Source: Pectinatus haikarae (GTDB lineage Bacteria > Bacillota > Negativicutes > Selenomonadales > Selenomonadaceae). From it: a DNA stretch of 64,000 bases. A program made the translations under genes and the position numbers. The notes under the pieces were generated by a model. That model was not told where the DNA came from. It saw nothing but the letters and a program-made list of their open reading frames with translations, and did no database searches. The stretch spans positions 62,001 to 126,000 of the forward strand of contig NZ_WIQM01000007.1 in the NCBI RefSeq assembly GCF_015732185.1, written 5' to 3'. Below, piece after piece: positions 1-8,675 of this stretch. The first letter of the stretch is position 1; each line of letters starts with the position of its first letter.

Positions 1-58
1 TAAACAAAGCACAATTTTATAAAATAGTTCATAAATTATCCCATCATAAAAGTTTCGT

Positions 59-889
59 TTAATCGGAGTAATCTGTAATAATACTATTCTTTTTCCACGC
101 TTCTACCTGCGCGAGATCTGTGCTGAGAGCATCGCTGACCACCTTGACGGCATCACTTCCCAATATTAATAACTCAGGTGGCTCTAATGAACCAACAGCC
201 TTAATAATTAATTCTGCGCCTTTCTCAGGATCGCCAATCTGATGCCCGTTGGTAACGTCATTGCCAATTCGACGAAGTCCGGCAGTGGCGGCATAATCGT
301 TCATGGCTGTCCGCGACTGTCGCAGAGAACGCCCGGCGAAATCAGTTCTGAATGCGCCTGGTTCAACTATTATTACCGATATACCAAGGGAGGCACACTC
401 TTTCTGAAGACCTCTTGATAATCCTTCAAGGGCACACTTTGTTGCTGCATAGTAACCAGACCCGGGTTCAGTAGTGCGGGCGGCTATAGAGGAGATATTC
501 ACGATAGTACCTTTATGTCTCATTCTCATGCCGGGCAGTACCGCTTTCATCAGTGCTACAGGGCCAAAAAAATTTGTAGCAAAAAGTTCCTCCACTTCAT
601 CAGCTTCTCCTTCTTCCACTGCGGCGCGATAACCATGTCCTGCATTATTGACAAGAACATCAATTCCACCAAACCGAGATTCACCTTGCCTTATCACTTG
701 CGCAATCTGCTTGTGATTTGTCACGTCCAACTGAAGAGCCAGTGCCGTATCGGGGAAAGTACTGACAATCTCTTGAATTGCAAAAAGATCCCTTGCTGTT
801 ACGACTACATTATCTCCGTGTTTCAACACAGCCTGAGCAAGATTTCGGCCAAGGCCGCTCGAACAACCGGTAATCAACCAAGTAGACAT
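59..889 (-). CDS. Short-chain dehydrogenase/reductase (classical SDR)
   Basis: A 276-residue NAD(P)-dependent oxidoreductase with the classical SDR layout: the nucleotide loop TGCSSGLG at residues 7-14, NNAG at 81-84, a catalytic serine in NISS (133/134) and the YxxxK pair Y147/K151. The substrate cannot be told from sequence. TAGGAGG sits 9 bases before the ATG. It stands about 520 bases downstream of the AraC-type regulator gene on the same strand and may belong to its regulon. A second SDR of nearly the same length and motif spacing lies at 19123-19950, so the two look like paralogues. Confidence 0.9.
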   Translation of the reverse strand: MSTWLITGCSSGLGRNLAQAVLKHGDNVVVTARDLFAIQEIVSTFPDTALALQLDVTNHKQIAQVIRQGESRFGGIDVLVNNAGHGYRAAVEEGEADEVEELFATNFFGPVALMKAVLPGMRMRHKGTIVNISSIAARTTEPGSGYYAATKCALEGLSRGLQKECASLGISVIIVEPGAFRTDFAGRSLRQSRTAMNDYAATAGLRRIGNDVTNGHQIGDPEKGAELIIKAVGSLEPPELLILGSDAVKVVSDALSTDLAQVEAWKKNSIITDYSD

Positions 890-1411
890 AATAAAAAACC
901 TCCTAATATTGTTAATAAGATGTGCGTTCTCTTGCCGATATTCAACTTGCTGAGTGAAAATTTACAATTTAGGTTCCCGCTCCGAATGCTGAAGACAGTT
1001 TATTTTCTGTTCGACAAAATGATATTTTTTATCAAACGCTGTTCAAATACGCATTTAAAACTGGATCAATTCCGTCCTTAGCATCACCACATTTTTTCTT
1101 TATAGCTTGTTTCGCAGTTACTTATAAACCACTACATTTTTAATTATAAAGTAAATAAAAATGGATCGTTATACCATTATTATCAAAAAATAACCTAATC
1201 CTCTCATATTTTCTAAACAAACTGCTGGTTTAGCTGATGCAACCAATATTTCTAACTTTAGTCAAAAAAGTCCCCACTCAAATAAATGTAGGATTAGCTA
1301 TTGATTAAACAACTACATTAAATTAGCAGGAACTTTACTGCATATAAAATGAATTCATGAGATTTTTACAATTACTATGCCTTTTTTCAAGCATAATTAG
1401 TTTTTTGGAGA
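890..1411. other. Intergenic region, no gene recognised
   Basis: About 520 AT-rich bases between two minus-strand genes. Open runs on either strand are short or are antisense extensions of the SDR gene, and none has a ribosome binding site. A short open run of about 37 codons near 1200-1310 has no start codon and no recognisable similarity. The promoter of the SDR gene should lie in the part nearest position 890, but I see no convincing -35/-10 pair. Confidence 0.5.
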
Positions 1412-2320
1412 TTATAATTGAGCATATTTTTCTCGTAGACGTTTTATCTCTTCCTTTGGTGGGAGGCCAAACATACGGGAATATTCACGACTGAATTGCG
1501 ACGGACTTTCATATCCTACCCGAAACGCTGCATCAGCGGCATCTATTGTCTCCGACAATAAGAGTTGCCGTGCTTCCTGCAGCCTCAGTTGTTTTTGAAA
1601 CTGAATAGGACTCATTGCCGTGATCTCTTTAAAATGTCTGTGAAGTGTAGGTACACTCATATTTGCTATTTTAGCCAGTTCTTCAATTCGAAGCGTCTGA
1701 TCATAATTCTGCGTAATTTGCTTGACAATTTTTCTTACTTGATAGGCATAGCTTCCCTCTATGGCAAATTGCTTTAATATATTTCCATGCGCTCCCTGCA
1801 GAACTCGATAAAAAATCTCTTTTGTAAAGAGTGGTGCAAGTACCGGAATATCCTCAGGAGTGTCTACTAAACGGGCTAATCTGGCTACCGCATCCAACAA
1901 AGGCGCTTCAATACGGCAAACATACATAGCATGTTTGTTATCTTCCTTAAGACGAGTTTTTGCTTCGGAAGCATTTATAATTTCGACGATTTGATTAGGT
2001 GTAAATTCTAGCTTGAGCGATAAATACGGAACATTTGGCGATGCTTCGATGACTTGTCCAGTAACCGGCAAACCGACAGATGAAATAAGATAGTCAGCCG
2101 GACCATATCTAAATCGTTCTGCGGCAAGACAAATTTCTTTTCCTCCTTGAAAGATAATGCATAAGGAAGGTTGATGAAATATATGCCTTGGTTCATTTAC
2201 CGACGACTGCCGAAAAAAGAACAGCGATGGAACGGCAGTCTCATAGGCACCGTCTTGGACAACGTAGCGTTCAATGAGTCTGGCAAGCTCAGACTGATAT
2301 TTATTTATTTGTTCAGGCAT
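1412..2320 (-). CDS. AraC-family regulator with YqhC-like N-terminal domain
   Basis: A 302-residue transcription factor. Residues about 20-170 look like the AraC_N sensor domain (cupin-like, as in E. coli YqhC), and residues about 195-300 hold the two helix-turn-helix motifs (LRIEELAKIANMSVPTLHRHF, then AADAAFRVGYESPSQFSREY-type second helix). YqhC-type regulators activate a neighbouring iron-dependent aldehyde reductase gene (yqhD). Here an iron-type alcohol dehydrogenase lies at 3978-5180, with a flavodoxin and a carboxymuconolactone-decarboxylase-like gene between, so an aldehyde- or electrophile-responsive circuit is a reasonable inference. It has its own promoter just upstream. Confidence 0.88.
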   Translation of the reverse strand: MPEQINKYQSELARLIERYVVQDGAYETAVPSLFFFRQSSVNEPRHIFHQPSLCIIFQGGKEICLAAERFRYGPADYLISSVGLPVTGQVIEASPNVPYLSLKLEFTPNQIVEIINASEAKTRLKEDNKHAMYVCRIEAPLLDAVARLARLVDTPEDIPVLAPLFTKEIFYRVLQGAHGNILKQFAIEGSYAYQVRKIVKQITQNYDQTLRIEELAKIANMSVPTLHRHFKEITAMSPIQFQKQLRLQEARQLLLSETIDAADAAFRVGYESPSQFSREYSRMFGLPPKEEIKRLREKYAQL

Positions 2321-2356
2321 AAATCTCCCTCCTGTGTCTGCATTTCTTCCAGCTTT

Positions 2357-2384
2357 ATTATAATATTATTCCCCATCATGTAAA
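2357..2384 (-). promoter_or_regulatory. Promoter of the AraC-type regulator gene
   Basis: On the minus strand TTTACA (2384-2379) is followed after 16 bases by a perfect TATAAT (2362-2357), about 35 bases before the start codon at 2320. The pair lies just past the end of the gene at 2397, so the regulator can be expressed apart from that upstream gene. Confidence 0.55.
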
Positions 2385-2396
2385 ACCTATTTATTC

Positions 2397-3281
2397 TCAC
2401 TCGGGTAATACTTCATTTATACAGCGCAGCGCATTAAGCGTGCGCGGGAAACCGATGTATGGCATACATTGAGTAGCGGCGGAGATAAGCGTTTTCTTGT
2501 CGTTGCCAACATTTATATTGCCCTGAATATGTCCTTTGAGCTGGCTTTCACAGCCGCCTAAGGAGGCAATAATGGCAAAAGTCAAAAGCTCACGCATACG
2601 GAGGTCAAGTCCATTACGCGTGTAGGTGTCGCCAAAACAGAAGGCAGAAAGATAATCCTGAATATGCTTTTGATCTTCCGGAGCAGCAGCACGCATTTTA
2701 TCAATATAATCGCCATAAATTTTCTTTTGAACTGCAAGACCTTTCTCAAAACGATCTTCTTCTGTTACCGTTGTCTGGCTTTCAAGAGGCAGCTTAATTC
2801 TCTGCGCTTTTAAAACAGCATTTACGATATGAAGAGCATCAAGCGCCTTGGGAAAACCGACATACGGCGCTGACTGATAGACGGCCTCTTTAATTTCGAC
2901 AGGCGTTATACCGATACGGAGCGCACCGCCAACATGCATCTTGAAAAGGGTTGTATTCTGAGTGGTTTCCAGTACTACGAGTGTAATAAGCTCACGTTGT
3001 TTATCTGTGAGGTTGCCTTGTTGTTCGACTTCACCATAAATAAAACGTTTCATAGTATTCGCAAAATCTGGATCGGTCATTTCCTCAGGAACTTTAGTAT
3101 TACCAAAAAGTCGTTGATATTTTTCATCACCAGCCTGGACCCTGTCTATTGCTATCGGTGGCTCTTCCATGTTATTATCAGTCGGTTCCGCAGCAGCAGC
3201 GGCTGTTCCAATGAAAGTCAAGGTACTCAGGCTGATGGCCGCTATGCGTAAAAATCTCTTTAAAATTTTATAGTCTTTCAT
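2397..3281 (-). CDS. Secreted carboxymuconolactone decarboxylase-like protein (two CMD domains)
   Basis: A 294-residue protein with a signal peptide (basic KILKRFLR, hydrophobic stretch, AAAAA cleavage region) and two tandem AhpD/CMD-type domains. The first (residues about 75-165) has ETTQNTTLFKMHVGGALRIG, without cysteine; the second (about 205-290) has GGCESQLKGHI with a single Cys-His pair. The ATG at 3281 is chosen because AGGAG lies 9 bases before it; an in-frame TTG six codons upstream overlaps that site. Genes of this kind often sit beside flavodoxins and aldo/keto or alcohol dehydrogenases. Its reaction is unknown; simple gamma-carboxymuconolactone decarboxylation is unlikely for an exported protein. 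Confidence 0.82.
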   Translation of the reverse strand: MKDYKILKRFLRIAAISLSTLTFIGTAAAAAEPTDNNMEEPPIAIDRVQAGDEKYQRLFGNTKVPEEMTDPDFANTMKRFIYGEVEQQGNLTDKQRELITLVVLETTQNTTLFKMHVGGALRIGITPVEIKEAVYQSAPYVGFPKALDALHIVNAVLKAQRIKLPLESQTTVTEEDRFEKGLAVQKKIYGDYIDKMRAAAPEDQKHIQDYLSAFCFGDTYTRNGLDLRMRELLTFAIIASLGGCESQLKGHIQGNINVGNDKKTLISAATQCMPYIGFPRTLNALRCINEVLPE

Positions 3282-3320
3282 AAAAATCAACTCCTGCAAT
3301 ATTATTGAGTAATTTTACAA

Positions 3321-3959
3321 TTAACGCATGCCTATTTTAGCCAACCATGCCTCAACTTCTTTAGGCTCATTAGCTCTAACACCTTCAAGTATTGTGGAAT
3401 TGGGACAAAGACTCTGTATCGCCGGCATACTTTCCGAAAATTCACTGCTGGCACTCGTGCAAAATGGAATAACCGTCTTACCGGAAAAATTATAGGATTG
3501 CAGAAAGGTATAAATGGCCATCGGGGCCGTATGCCACCAAATGGGATACCCGACAAAAATCACATCATAACTGTCCATATTATCGATTTTTGTTGATAAT
3601 ACCGGTCTGGCATTCGTTTCCTTTTCCTGTTTTGCAACCTCAACGCATTCATTATAACCTGTCGGATAAGGCGTTACCGTCTTAATTTCCACAATGTCTC
3701 CGCCAACAAGATTATGGATTTGTTCAGCTGCTCTTCGCGTATTTCCTGTCTGAGAAAAATAGGTTACAAGAATTTTTTTACCATTAGTATTCATTGATTT
3801 ATCTTCCGAAGTTTTTGCATTCGCTGAATCATTCTTATCTGTCACGGTTGATGCCATCTTCTGTTGCGAAGAGGGCGAATTTGCAGCATCACTGCTGCCG
3901 CAACCAGCCAGCAAAAAAATCATAAGGCTGGACACGGCCATAATAAACAGCTTCTTCAT
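3321..3959 (-). CDS. Flavodoxin-domain lipoprotein
   Basis: A 212-residue protein. Residues 1-20 are a lipoprotein signal (LLAGC, lipidated C20), followed by a Ser/Asn/Lys-rich linker to about residue 60 and then a flavodoxin fold. The FMN phosphate loop SQTGNT is at 69-74, with YPIWWH and a later IPFCTSAS loop typical of the Flavodoxin_4 group. It should carry FMN outside the membrane and shuttle electrons to an unknown partner. It lies between the alcohol dehydrogenase gene (18 bases upstream) and the CMD-like gene (about 40 bases downstream), most likely in one transcript. A paralogue lies at 16970-17623. Confidence 0.87.
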   Translation of the reverse strand: MKKLFIMAVSSLMIFLLAGCGSSDAANSPSSQQKMASTVTDKNDSANAKTSEDKSMNTNGKKILVTYFSQTGNTRRAAEQIHNLVGGDIVEIKTVTPYPTGYNECVEVAKQEKETNARPVLSTKIDNMDSYDVIFVGYPIWWHTAPMAIYTFLQSYNFSGKTVIPFCTSASSEFSESMPAIQSLCPNSTILEGVRANEPKEVEAWLAKIGMR

Positions 3960-3977
3960 TTTGATCTCCTTTTTCCG

Positions 3978-5180
3978 TTATTTATAAGATTTTTTGTAGA
4001 TTGCGATACAGTCTTCTTTTGCCAGTTGTACACGATCACAGGCGAAGAGTCCGCCCATCGGCCCCATAGCATTTTCCGCCATCTTCGGAAATTCATTTGG
4101 CGTAATGCCATAATCGCTCATTTTCAGATCTGCTGCACCGCACTCTTGCAATAGTCTTTCAAGCATTGTGATGAAATCCATAGGTGCTTTGGCATTTTCC
4201 ATCCCCATAGCTTTAGCCATGCGGATGAAACGATCGTCGCATACATGGTGTTCGATGATATTTGTAAAATAAGCGCGGCTTAACATGATAAGACCTGCTC
4301 CGTGCGGTAAGTTTTCGTGATAAGCTGATAAAGCATGCTCTAAGGAGTGCTGGCTCGAAGTTGTGCCGACGCACATAACCGTACCAGACAGAATATTTCC
4401 AAATGCCACATGTTCTCTGGCTTTCATATCGCTGCCGTCTTTGACAGCACGTGATAAATAACGTCCGACATTTTCAATTGCAGTAATCGCATACATATCA
4501 CTCATCAGATTTGCAAATTTTGAAACATAACCTTCGAGGCTGTGGCTTAATGCATCGAATCCTTGATAAGCTGTAAATGCTGCCGGGACACTTTTCATGA
4601 GTTCTGGATCCTCAATGCAAATCTTTGGAAAAAGCGCAGGCGTCTTAATACCGACTTTTTCATTTGTGTCCGGGTTGGTAACTACGCAGCCTGCATCAGC
4701 TTCTGAGCCGGTTCCCGCCGTTGTACTGATTGCAATAATTGGCAAAGGTTCATTGATAATTGGTTTTTTCTTGCCGGTGCCGCTGGCAACATAATCCCAA
4801 AGATCACCGTCATTCACTGCCATGATAGCAATTGCCTTGGCTGAATCAATACAACTGCCACCGCCAAGGGCTACTACGAAATCACAGTTATTTTTCTTTG
4901 CAAAAGCCGCACCTTCCATGACTGTCGCCTTTAACGGATTCGGCTGTATCTTATCAAACACATCTGATTTCACACCAGCCAGACGAAGCTGCTCTTCGGT
5001 CCGCGTTAAATAACCGTTGCTTCTTGTTGATTTTCCATTGGAAATAACAATGAGCGCTTTCTTGCCAGGTAACTTCTGTTTATGAAGTTCGTTGAGCATT
5101 CCGGCACCAAATAAGATTTTTGTAGGTACATACATCGTGAAACTCATAGTTTCAAACAACTCCCTTATCTTGTTTTTCAT
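3978..5180 (-). CDS. Iron-containing alcohol/aldehyde dehydrogenase
   Basis: A 400-residue group III alcohol dehydrogenase. The dinucleotide site GGGS is at 106-109. The metal ligands expected for the family can be placed at D209 and H213 (FDALSH), H278 (SSQHSLEH) and H293 (NLPHG). It probably reduces a short-chain aldehyde or ketone with NAD(P)H. It is the first gene of the run alcohol dehydrogenase, flavodoxin, CMD-like protein. The YqhC-type regulator downstream supports an aldehyde-reductase role, but sequence alone does not show substrate or cofactor preference. Confidence 0.9.
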   Translation of the reverse strand: MKNKIRELFETMSFTMYVPTKILFGAGMLNELHKQKLPGKKALIVISNGKSTRSNGYLTRTEEQLRLAGVKSDVFDKIQPNPLKATVMEGAAFAKKNNCDFVVALGGGSCIDSAKAIAIMAVNDGDLWDYVASGTGKKKPIINEPLPIIAISTTAGTGSEADAGCVVTNPDTNEKVGIKTPALFPKICIEDPELMKSVPAAFTAYQGFDALSHSLEGYVSKFANLMSDMYAITAIENVGRYLSRAVKDGSDMKAREHVAFGNILSGTVMCVGTTSSQHSLEHALSAYHENLPHGAGLIMLSRAYFTNIIEHHVCDDRFIRMAKAMGMENAKAPMDFITMLERLLQECGAADLKMSDYGITPNEFPKMAENAMGPMGGLFACDRVQLAKEDCIAIYKKSYK

Positions 5181-5412
5181 TAAATTTCAAAACTTTACTC
5201 ATATTATCTCGCAAATAAAGAAGTAAACGATATATCATTTATCTCAAATCATTGCCCAATTATATCAATATTGCCTAATATTATTACAAAACCGAAAAGT
5301 ATTCATGCTAATGGGTAAAAGACATCCACTTTATTTTTTATTGAATATATTTATCAGTGATAAATCAGTTTGACAGCCCCATAAATTTACACATCACTGT
5401 AAATATTTAATA

Positions 5413-5442
5413 TTGACATCTACATGCTTTTTATGATAGACT
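5413..5442 (+). promoter_or_regulatory. Promoter of the rplU operon
   Basis: TTGACA at 5413-5418, an 18-base spacer and TAGACT at 5437-5442. A transcript starting near 5449 would have a leader of about 105 bases before rplU. Confidence 0.5.
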
Positions 5443-5448
5443 TTTCTG

Positions 5449-5553
5449 GTATGAGTTTGTCTTTCAGGCATACTTAACAACCGCTCAGTGAGGTCAAATA
5501 GCGTTTGCTAACCACAACTGGCGAGTATATAATGAGGCAGGTGTAAATTAAAT
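5449..5553 (+). ncRNA. Candidate L21 leader (autoregulatory 5' UTR of rplU)
   Basis: The stretch between the predicted start and the rplU start codon has no ORF but contains GC-richer inverted segments (CTCAGTGAG near 5485, AGCGTTTGCT near 5505). Firmicute rplU genes commonly carry the L21 leader, a ribosomal-protein autoregulation element. The call rests on position, length and hairpin potential; I have not matched it to the family consensus. Confidence 0.4.
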
Positions 5554-5865
5554 ATGTACGCTATCTTTAAAACAGGCGGGAAACAGTACCGTGTGGCTGA
5601 AGGTGATACTGTTATAGTAGAAAAACTTGAGGCTGCGGAAGGAGACACTGTAACTTTTGACGAAGTTCTGACAGTGGTCAATGATGCAGATGTAAAAATT
5701 GGTACTCCTATAGTTTCTGGAGCCAAAATTACTGCAAAAGTAGAAAAACAAGATAAGGCAAAGAAAATTTTGATTTTCAAATATAAGGCAAAATCAAATT
5801 ATCGCCGTCGTCAAGGACATCGTCAGCCGTATACTAAACTGACTATCGAAAAAATCGAAGCATAA
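5554..5865 (+). CDS. rplU: 50S ribosomal protein L21
   Basis: 103 residues, full length, with the characteristic start [14 protein letters not shown] and the basic [15 protein letters not shown] tail that binds 23S rRNA. It is the first gene of the operon rplU-prp-rpmA. Its stop codon overlaps the start codon of prp (TAATG), which suggests translational coupling. GAGGCAGG lies upstream as ribosome binding site. Confidence 0.98.
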   Translation: MYAIFKTGGKQYRVAEGDTVIVEKLEAAEGDTVTFDEVLTVVNDADVKIGTPIVSGAKITAKVEKQDKAKKILIFKYKAKSNYRRRQGHRQPYTKLTIEKIEA

Positions 5866-6185
5866 TGATTAAGATAACTGTTTTGCGCAATGCTGATCAT
5901 AAAACTACGGGGCTGCTGATAACTGGACATGCCGAATTTGCTTCCCATGGCAGGGACATTGTCTGTGCGGCTGTTTCCGCTCTTGCTCAATCAGTTATTT
6001 TAAGTTTATTGGAACATGTACAGGCAAAAATTGATTTTAACGTTAAATCGGGACATTTAAATCTTATTTTGCAGGATCCACCGACAGAGCTCACTGAAGC
6101 TGTATTTTCAGTTGCTTTACTGGGATTCAGGGAAATAAAAAATGGTAATCCTAAAAACGTCACTATTTTAAACAGCAGGGGGTGA
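5865..6185 (+). CDS. prp: Ribosomal-processing cysteine protease Prp
   Basis: 106 residues. The catalytic pair of the family is conserved at the usual positions, H22 (TGHAEF) and C34 (DIVCAA). Prp removes the N-terminal extension of L27, a step that is essential in Staphylococcus aureus. The gene sits between rplU and rpmA, as in other Firmicutes, and its L27 partner encoded at 6191 has the matching extension, so enzyme and substrate are encoded side by side. The family is older-named YsxB/DUF464. Confidence 0.95.
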   Translation: MIKITVLRNADHKTTGLLITGHAEFASHGRDIVCAAVSALAQSVILSLLEHVQAKIDFNVKSGHLNLILQDPPTELTEAVFSVALLGFREIKNGNPKNVTILNSRG

Positions 6186-6190
6186 ATTAG

Positions 6191-6472
6191 ATGTTTAATT
6201 TTGATTTACAGCTTTTCGCTCATAAAAAAGGGGTCAGCAGTACCCGTAACGGACGTGACAGTGCAGCACAGCGCCTTGGTGTAAAAGAACAGGCAGGTAC
6301 CTTGGTTACGGCAGGAAGTATTTTAGTCCGTCAGAGGGGCACTCATTTTCATCCCGGTCAAAATGTGGGGATTGGCAGAGACGATACCTTATTTGCTAAA
6401 ATCAACGGTAAAGTTGCTTTTGAACGCAATGGTCGTTATAAAAGACAAATTAGTGTGTATGCAGCTGAATAA
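6191..6472 (+). CDS. rpmA: 50S ribosomal protein L27 with Prp-cleaved N-terminal extension
   Basis: 93 residues. The first nine, MFNFDLQLF, form the extension that Prp removes; mature L27 should begin AHKKG, which reaches toward the peptidyl transferase centre. The rest, with [16 protein letters not shown] and [16 protein letters not shown], is typical L27. The gene starts 5 bases after prp and ends the operon before an intrinsic terminator. The usual Firmicute next gene, obgE, is not here; the strand switches to ilvE. Confidence 0.98.
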   Translation: MFNFDLQLFAHKKGVSSTRNGRDSAAQRLGVKEQAGTLVTAGSILVRQRGTHFHPGQNVGIGRDDTLFAKINGKVAFERNGRYKRQISVYAAE

Positions 6473-6480
6473 ATAAAAAA

Positions 6481-6506
6481 GGCAGGGAAGTTTTCCTGCC
6501 TTTTTT
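6481..6506 (+). terminator. Intrinsic terminator after rpmA
   Basis: GGCAGG at 6481-6486 pairs with CCTGCC at 6495-6500, followed by six T (6501-6506). An A-run before the stem would also let it act on the minus strand. Confidence 0.85.
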
Positions 6507-6515
6507 ATTTATTCA

Positions 6516-6554
6516 GCAAAAAAACAGTTGCCGCGCAAACGGCAACTGTTTTTT
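6516..6554 (-). terminator. Intrinsic terminator after ilvE
   Basis: AAAACAGTTGCC (6521-6532) and GGCAACTGTTTT (6541-6552) form a perfect 12-bp stem with an 8-base loop. Read on the minus strand it ends in a T-run at 6523-6517. It lies 20 bases past the ilvE stop, back to back with the rpmA terminator. Confidence 0.8.
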
Positions 6555-6573
6555 ATAAATATATTATATCCTT

Positions 6574-7644
6574 TTAAATCTCTGTTATAAGTTCAGTAAA
6601 ATTATGAATATCTTTTTCCGCACCACATTGCAATCCGGTCACGTAATCAAACATCTTTTGAGCAAAAGGCCCAATTTTTCCTTCATTAATGATCATATCC
6701 TCGCCCTTATAACTTAAAACACCCACAGGAGAAATAACCGCTGCTGTACCTGAACCGAAGACTTCTTCCAATGTTCCGGCCTTATAAGCAGCTTTAATTT
6801 CATCTATAGAGATACGGCGTTCGGATGTAGGATATCCCCATTCTTTTGCTACCTGAAGAACTGTACGGCGTGTGATGCCGCTTAAAATACTGCCGTCTAG
6901 TTCAGGAGTTACTATTTCGCCCTTTATCTTAAAAAGAATATTCATCGAACCGACTTCTTCTATATACTTGCGTTCTACCCCATCAAGCCAGAGCGTCTGA
7001 TCATAACCCTTCTGATGAGCAACAAGACCGGCATGCAGACTTGCTGCATAATTGGCAGGAGTTTTTGCTTCACCAAGACCGCCCTTGGTCGCCCGCACAT
7101 AAGTGTCTTCAACCATAATTTTCACAGGCGCAAATCCGTGTGCATAATAAGCAGCTACCGGTGACAATATGATATACAGCTTATACGATTTACCGACGCT
7201 TACGCCTAAAAAACCATCGTCAGCATAAATAAACGGACGTATATAAAGACTTTGACCGCGCTGATCCGGTACCCAGGCCTTTTCTATAGTAATCAGCTGT
7301 TTGAGAGCATTATGTACAAGATCTACATCAACCTGAGGAATATCAAGTATACGTGCAGAATTATTCAATCGATTGAGGTGATCCAGAGGACGAAAAACAA
7401 CTACCTTATTTCCTTGTCTGAAGGCTTTCATTCCTTCAAAAATAGCCTGTCCGTAATGTATAGTAGCATTAGCCGGACTTACAGAAATATTATCATATGG
7501 TATAATCTGGGGATCATGCCATCCCATACCTTCAGTATAGGTCATTTCAAACATGTGATCCGTAAAATGCGTACCAAAACCGATTTTTGATACATCAGGT
7601 TTTTCTTTTAAAGCAGCTGCTTTTATAAATTTAACAGTACTCAT
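6574..7644 (-). CDS. ilvE: Branched-chain amino acid aminotransferase
   Basis: A PLP-dependent class IV transaminase (356 residues) exchanging amino groups between glutamate and the keto acids of Leu, Ile and Val. It shows the branched-chain enzyme signatures FGTHFTDHMFEM near the N-terminus, YGQAIFEGMKAFR, and EVFGSGTAAVISPVG near the C-terminus. The start at 7644 (MSTVKF) is chosen over an ATG six codons upstream because GGGAGA precedes it at the right distance. It has its own promoter and terminator, so it is a single-gene unit. Confidence 0.94.
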   Translation of the reverse strand: MSTVKFIKAAALKEKPDVSKIGFGTHFTDHMFEMTYTEGMGWHDPQIIPYDNISVSPANATIHYGQAIFEGMKAFRQGNKVVVFRPLDHLNRLNNSARILDIPQVDVDLVHNALKQLITIEKAWVPDQRGQSLYIRPFIYADDGFLGVSVGKSYKLYIILSPVAAYYAHGFAPVKIMVEDTYVRATKGGLGEAKTPANYAASLHAGLVAHQKGYDQTLWLDGVERKYIEEVGSMNILFKIKGEIVTPELDGSILSGITRRTVLQVAKEWGYPTSERRISIDEIKAAYKAGTLEEVFGSGTAAVISPVGVLSYKGEDMIINEGKIGPFAQKMFDYVTGLQCGAEKDIHNFTELITEI

Positions 7645-7676
7645 ATAATTATCTCCCATCATTATAGAATGAATAC

Positions 7677-7705
7677 ATTATACACCCCTCGTTTTTTAAA
7701 CGCAA
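7677..7705 (-). promoter_or_regulatory. Promoter of ilvE
   Basis: Minus strand: TTGCGT (7705-7700), a 17-base spacer, and a perfect TATAAT (7682-7677), about 33 bases before the start codon. The -35 and spacer contain the small inverted repeat CGTTTAAAAAACG, which could serve as an operator but is unproven. Confidence 0.7.
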
Positions 7706-7896
7706 GATAAAAAATTACAAGGTTACATTTGTGCCAATCAACAAAACTGATAAAACAACTTTAAAATCATTAATTTGAACAGAATATTTATATCATTTTA
7801 CCCGAAGAAAATGCACCAACAGCCAATTCGTCAAATAATCCGTATTTATGAACAATACAGATATCCATTCAGGATGTATATAGCAGAGCTGCACAG
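7706..7896. other. Intergenic region upstream of ilvE, no gene seen
   Basis: About 190 AT-rich bases between the ilvE promoter and the efp terminator. No ORF with a ribosome binding site and no clear RNA structure were seen. Confidence 0.5.
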
Positions 7897-7930
7897 CAAA
7901 AAGACACTATGACTAAATGTCTTAGTGTCT
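7897..7930 (-). terminator. Intrinsic terminator after efp
   Basis: AGACACTA (7902-7909) pairs with TAGTGTCT (7923-7930); on the minus strand the stem ends in five T. It lies 15 bases past the efp stop codon. Confidence 0.75.
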
Positions 7931-7944
7931 CTTATAATGCACGG

Positions 7945-8502
7945 TCAGGCACGTTCGATATAATTGCCGGTGCGAGTATCAATACGCAGCTTATCATTTT
8001 CATTGACAAAAAGCGGTACCCGCACTTCATATCCTGTTTCTACTTTTGCCATTTTTGTAGCGCCAGTAGCGGTATCACCTTTTACACTGGGTTCACATTC
8101 AACAACTTCCAGCACTACAGAATTTGGTAAAGAAATACCGATTATTTTACCTTTAAAAGTCTGCAGACTTATATCCATATTTTCTTTCAGAAAGTTAAGA
8201 GCATCACCAAGCTGTTCCTTGCTGAGTTCGGTTTGTTCAAATGTTTCATTGTCCATGAAAGTATACATTCCGTCACTTTCATATAAAAATTGCATCTGAT
8301 TGGTTTCAAGATGAGCTGCCGGTAATTTTTCATTGGGATTAAATGTACGTTCGACCACGGCCCCAGTCTGTACATTCTTTATTTTTGTACGCACAAAAGC
8401 CGCACCTTTTCCCGGTTTAACGTGTTGAAAATCAACAATCTGCCATACACCATTGTCTATTTCCAGTGTAAGACCTGTACGAAAATCACTGCTTGAAATC
8501 AT
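7945..8502 (-). CDS. efp: Translation elongation factor P
   Basis: 185 residues, full length, with three beta-barrel domains. EF-P binds between the P and E sites and relieves stalling at polyproline. The loop that enters the ribosome, KPGKGAAF, carries the lysine usually modified, K32. The modification enzyme cannot be told from this window. GGAGG lies 10 bases before the ATG. It ends the pepP-efp pair that is common in Firmicutes, 170 bases after pepP, so it may also have its own promoter. Confidence 0.97.
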   Translation of the reverse strand: MISSSDFRTGLTLEIDNGVWQIVDFQHVKPGKGAAFVRTKIKNVQTGAVVERTFNPNEKLPAAHLETNQMQFLYESDGMYTFMDNETFEQTELSKEQLGDALNFLKENMDISLQTFKGKIIGISLPNSVVLEVVECEPSVKGDTATGATKMAKVETGYEVRVPLFVNENDKLRIDTRTGNYIERA

Positions 8503-8675
8503 TAAAAATAAACCTCCAAATTAATATTTTATATCTATTTTATCCAAATGTGATACACCGTCCATTAAAAATTTACAGCAGCCATGCACCAATATATTTT
8601 ACTGCCATACCATCAAGTTTCTTAATGTATCTCTGAAGCTTTGGATAACTTCTTTCATATCAGTTCTAAAACGCC

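Noticed and set aside
515-1081. Plus-strand ORF of 188 codons overlapping the first SDR gene
   Set aside because: It lies antisense to a clear SDR, has no ribosome binding site and no family resemblance.
8515-8675. Short frames between pepP and efp (for example 19 and 28 codons)
   Set aside because: One lacks a start codon and the other a ribosome binding site; they look like chance open runs.
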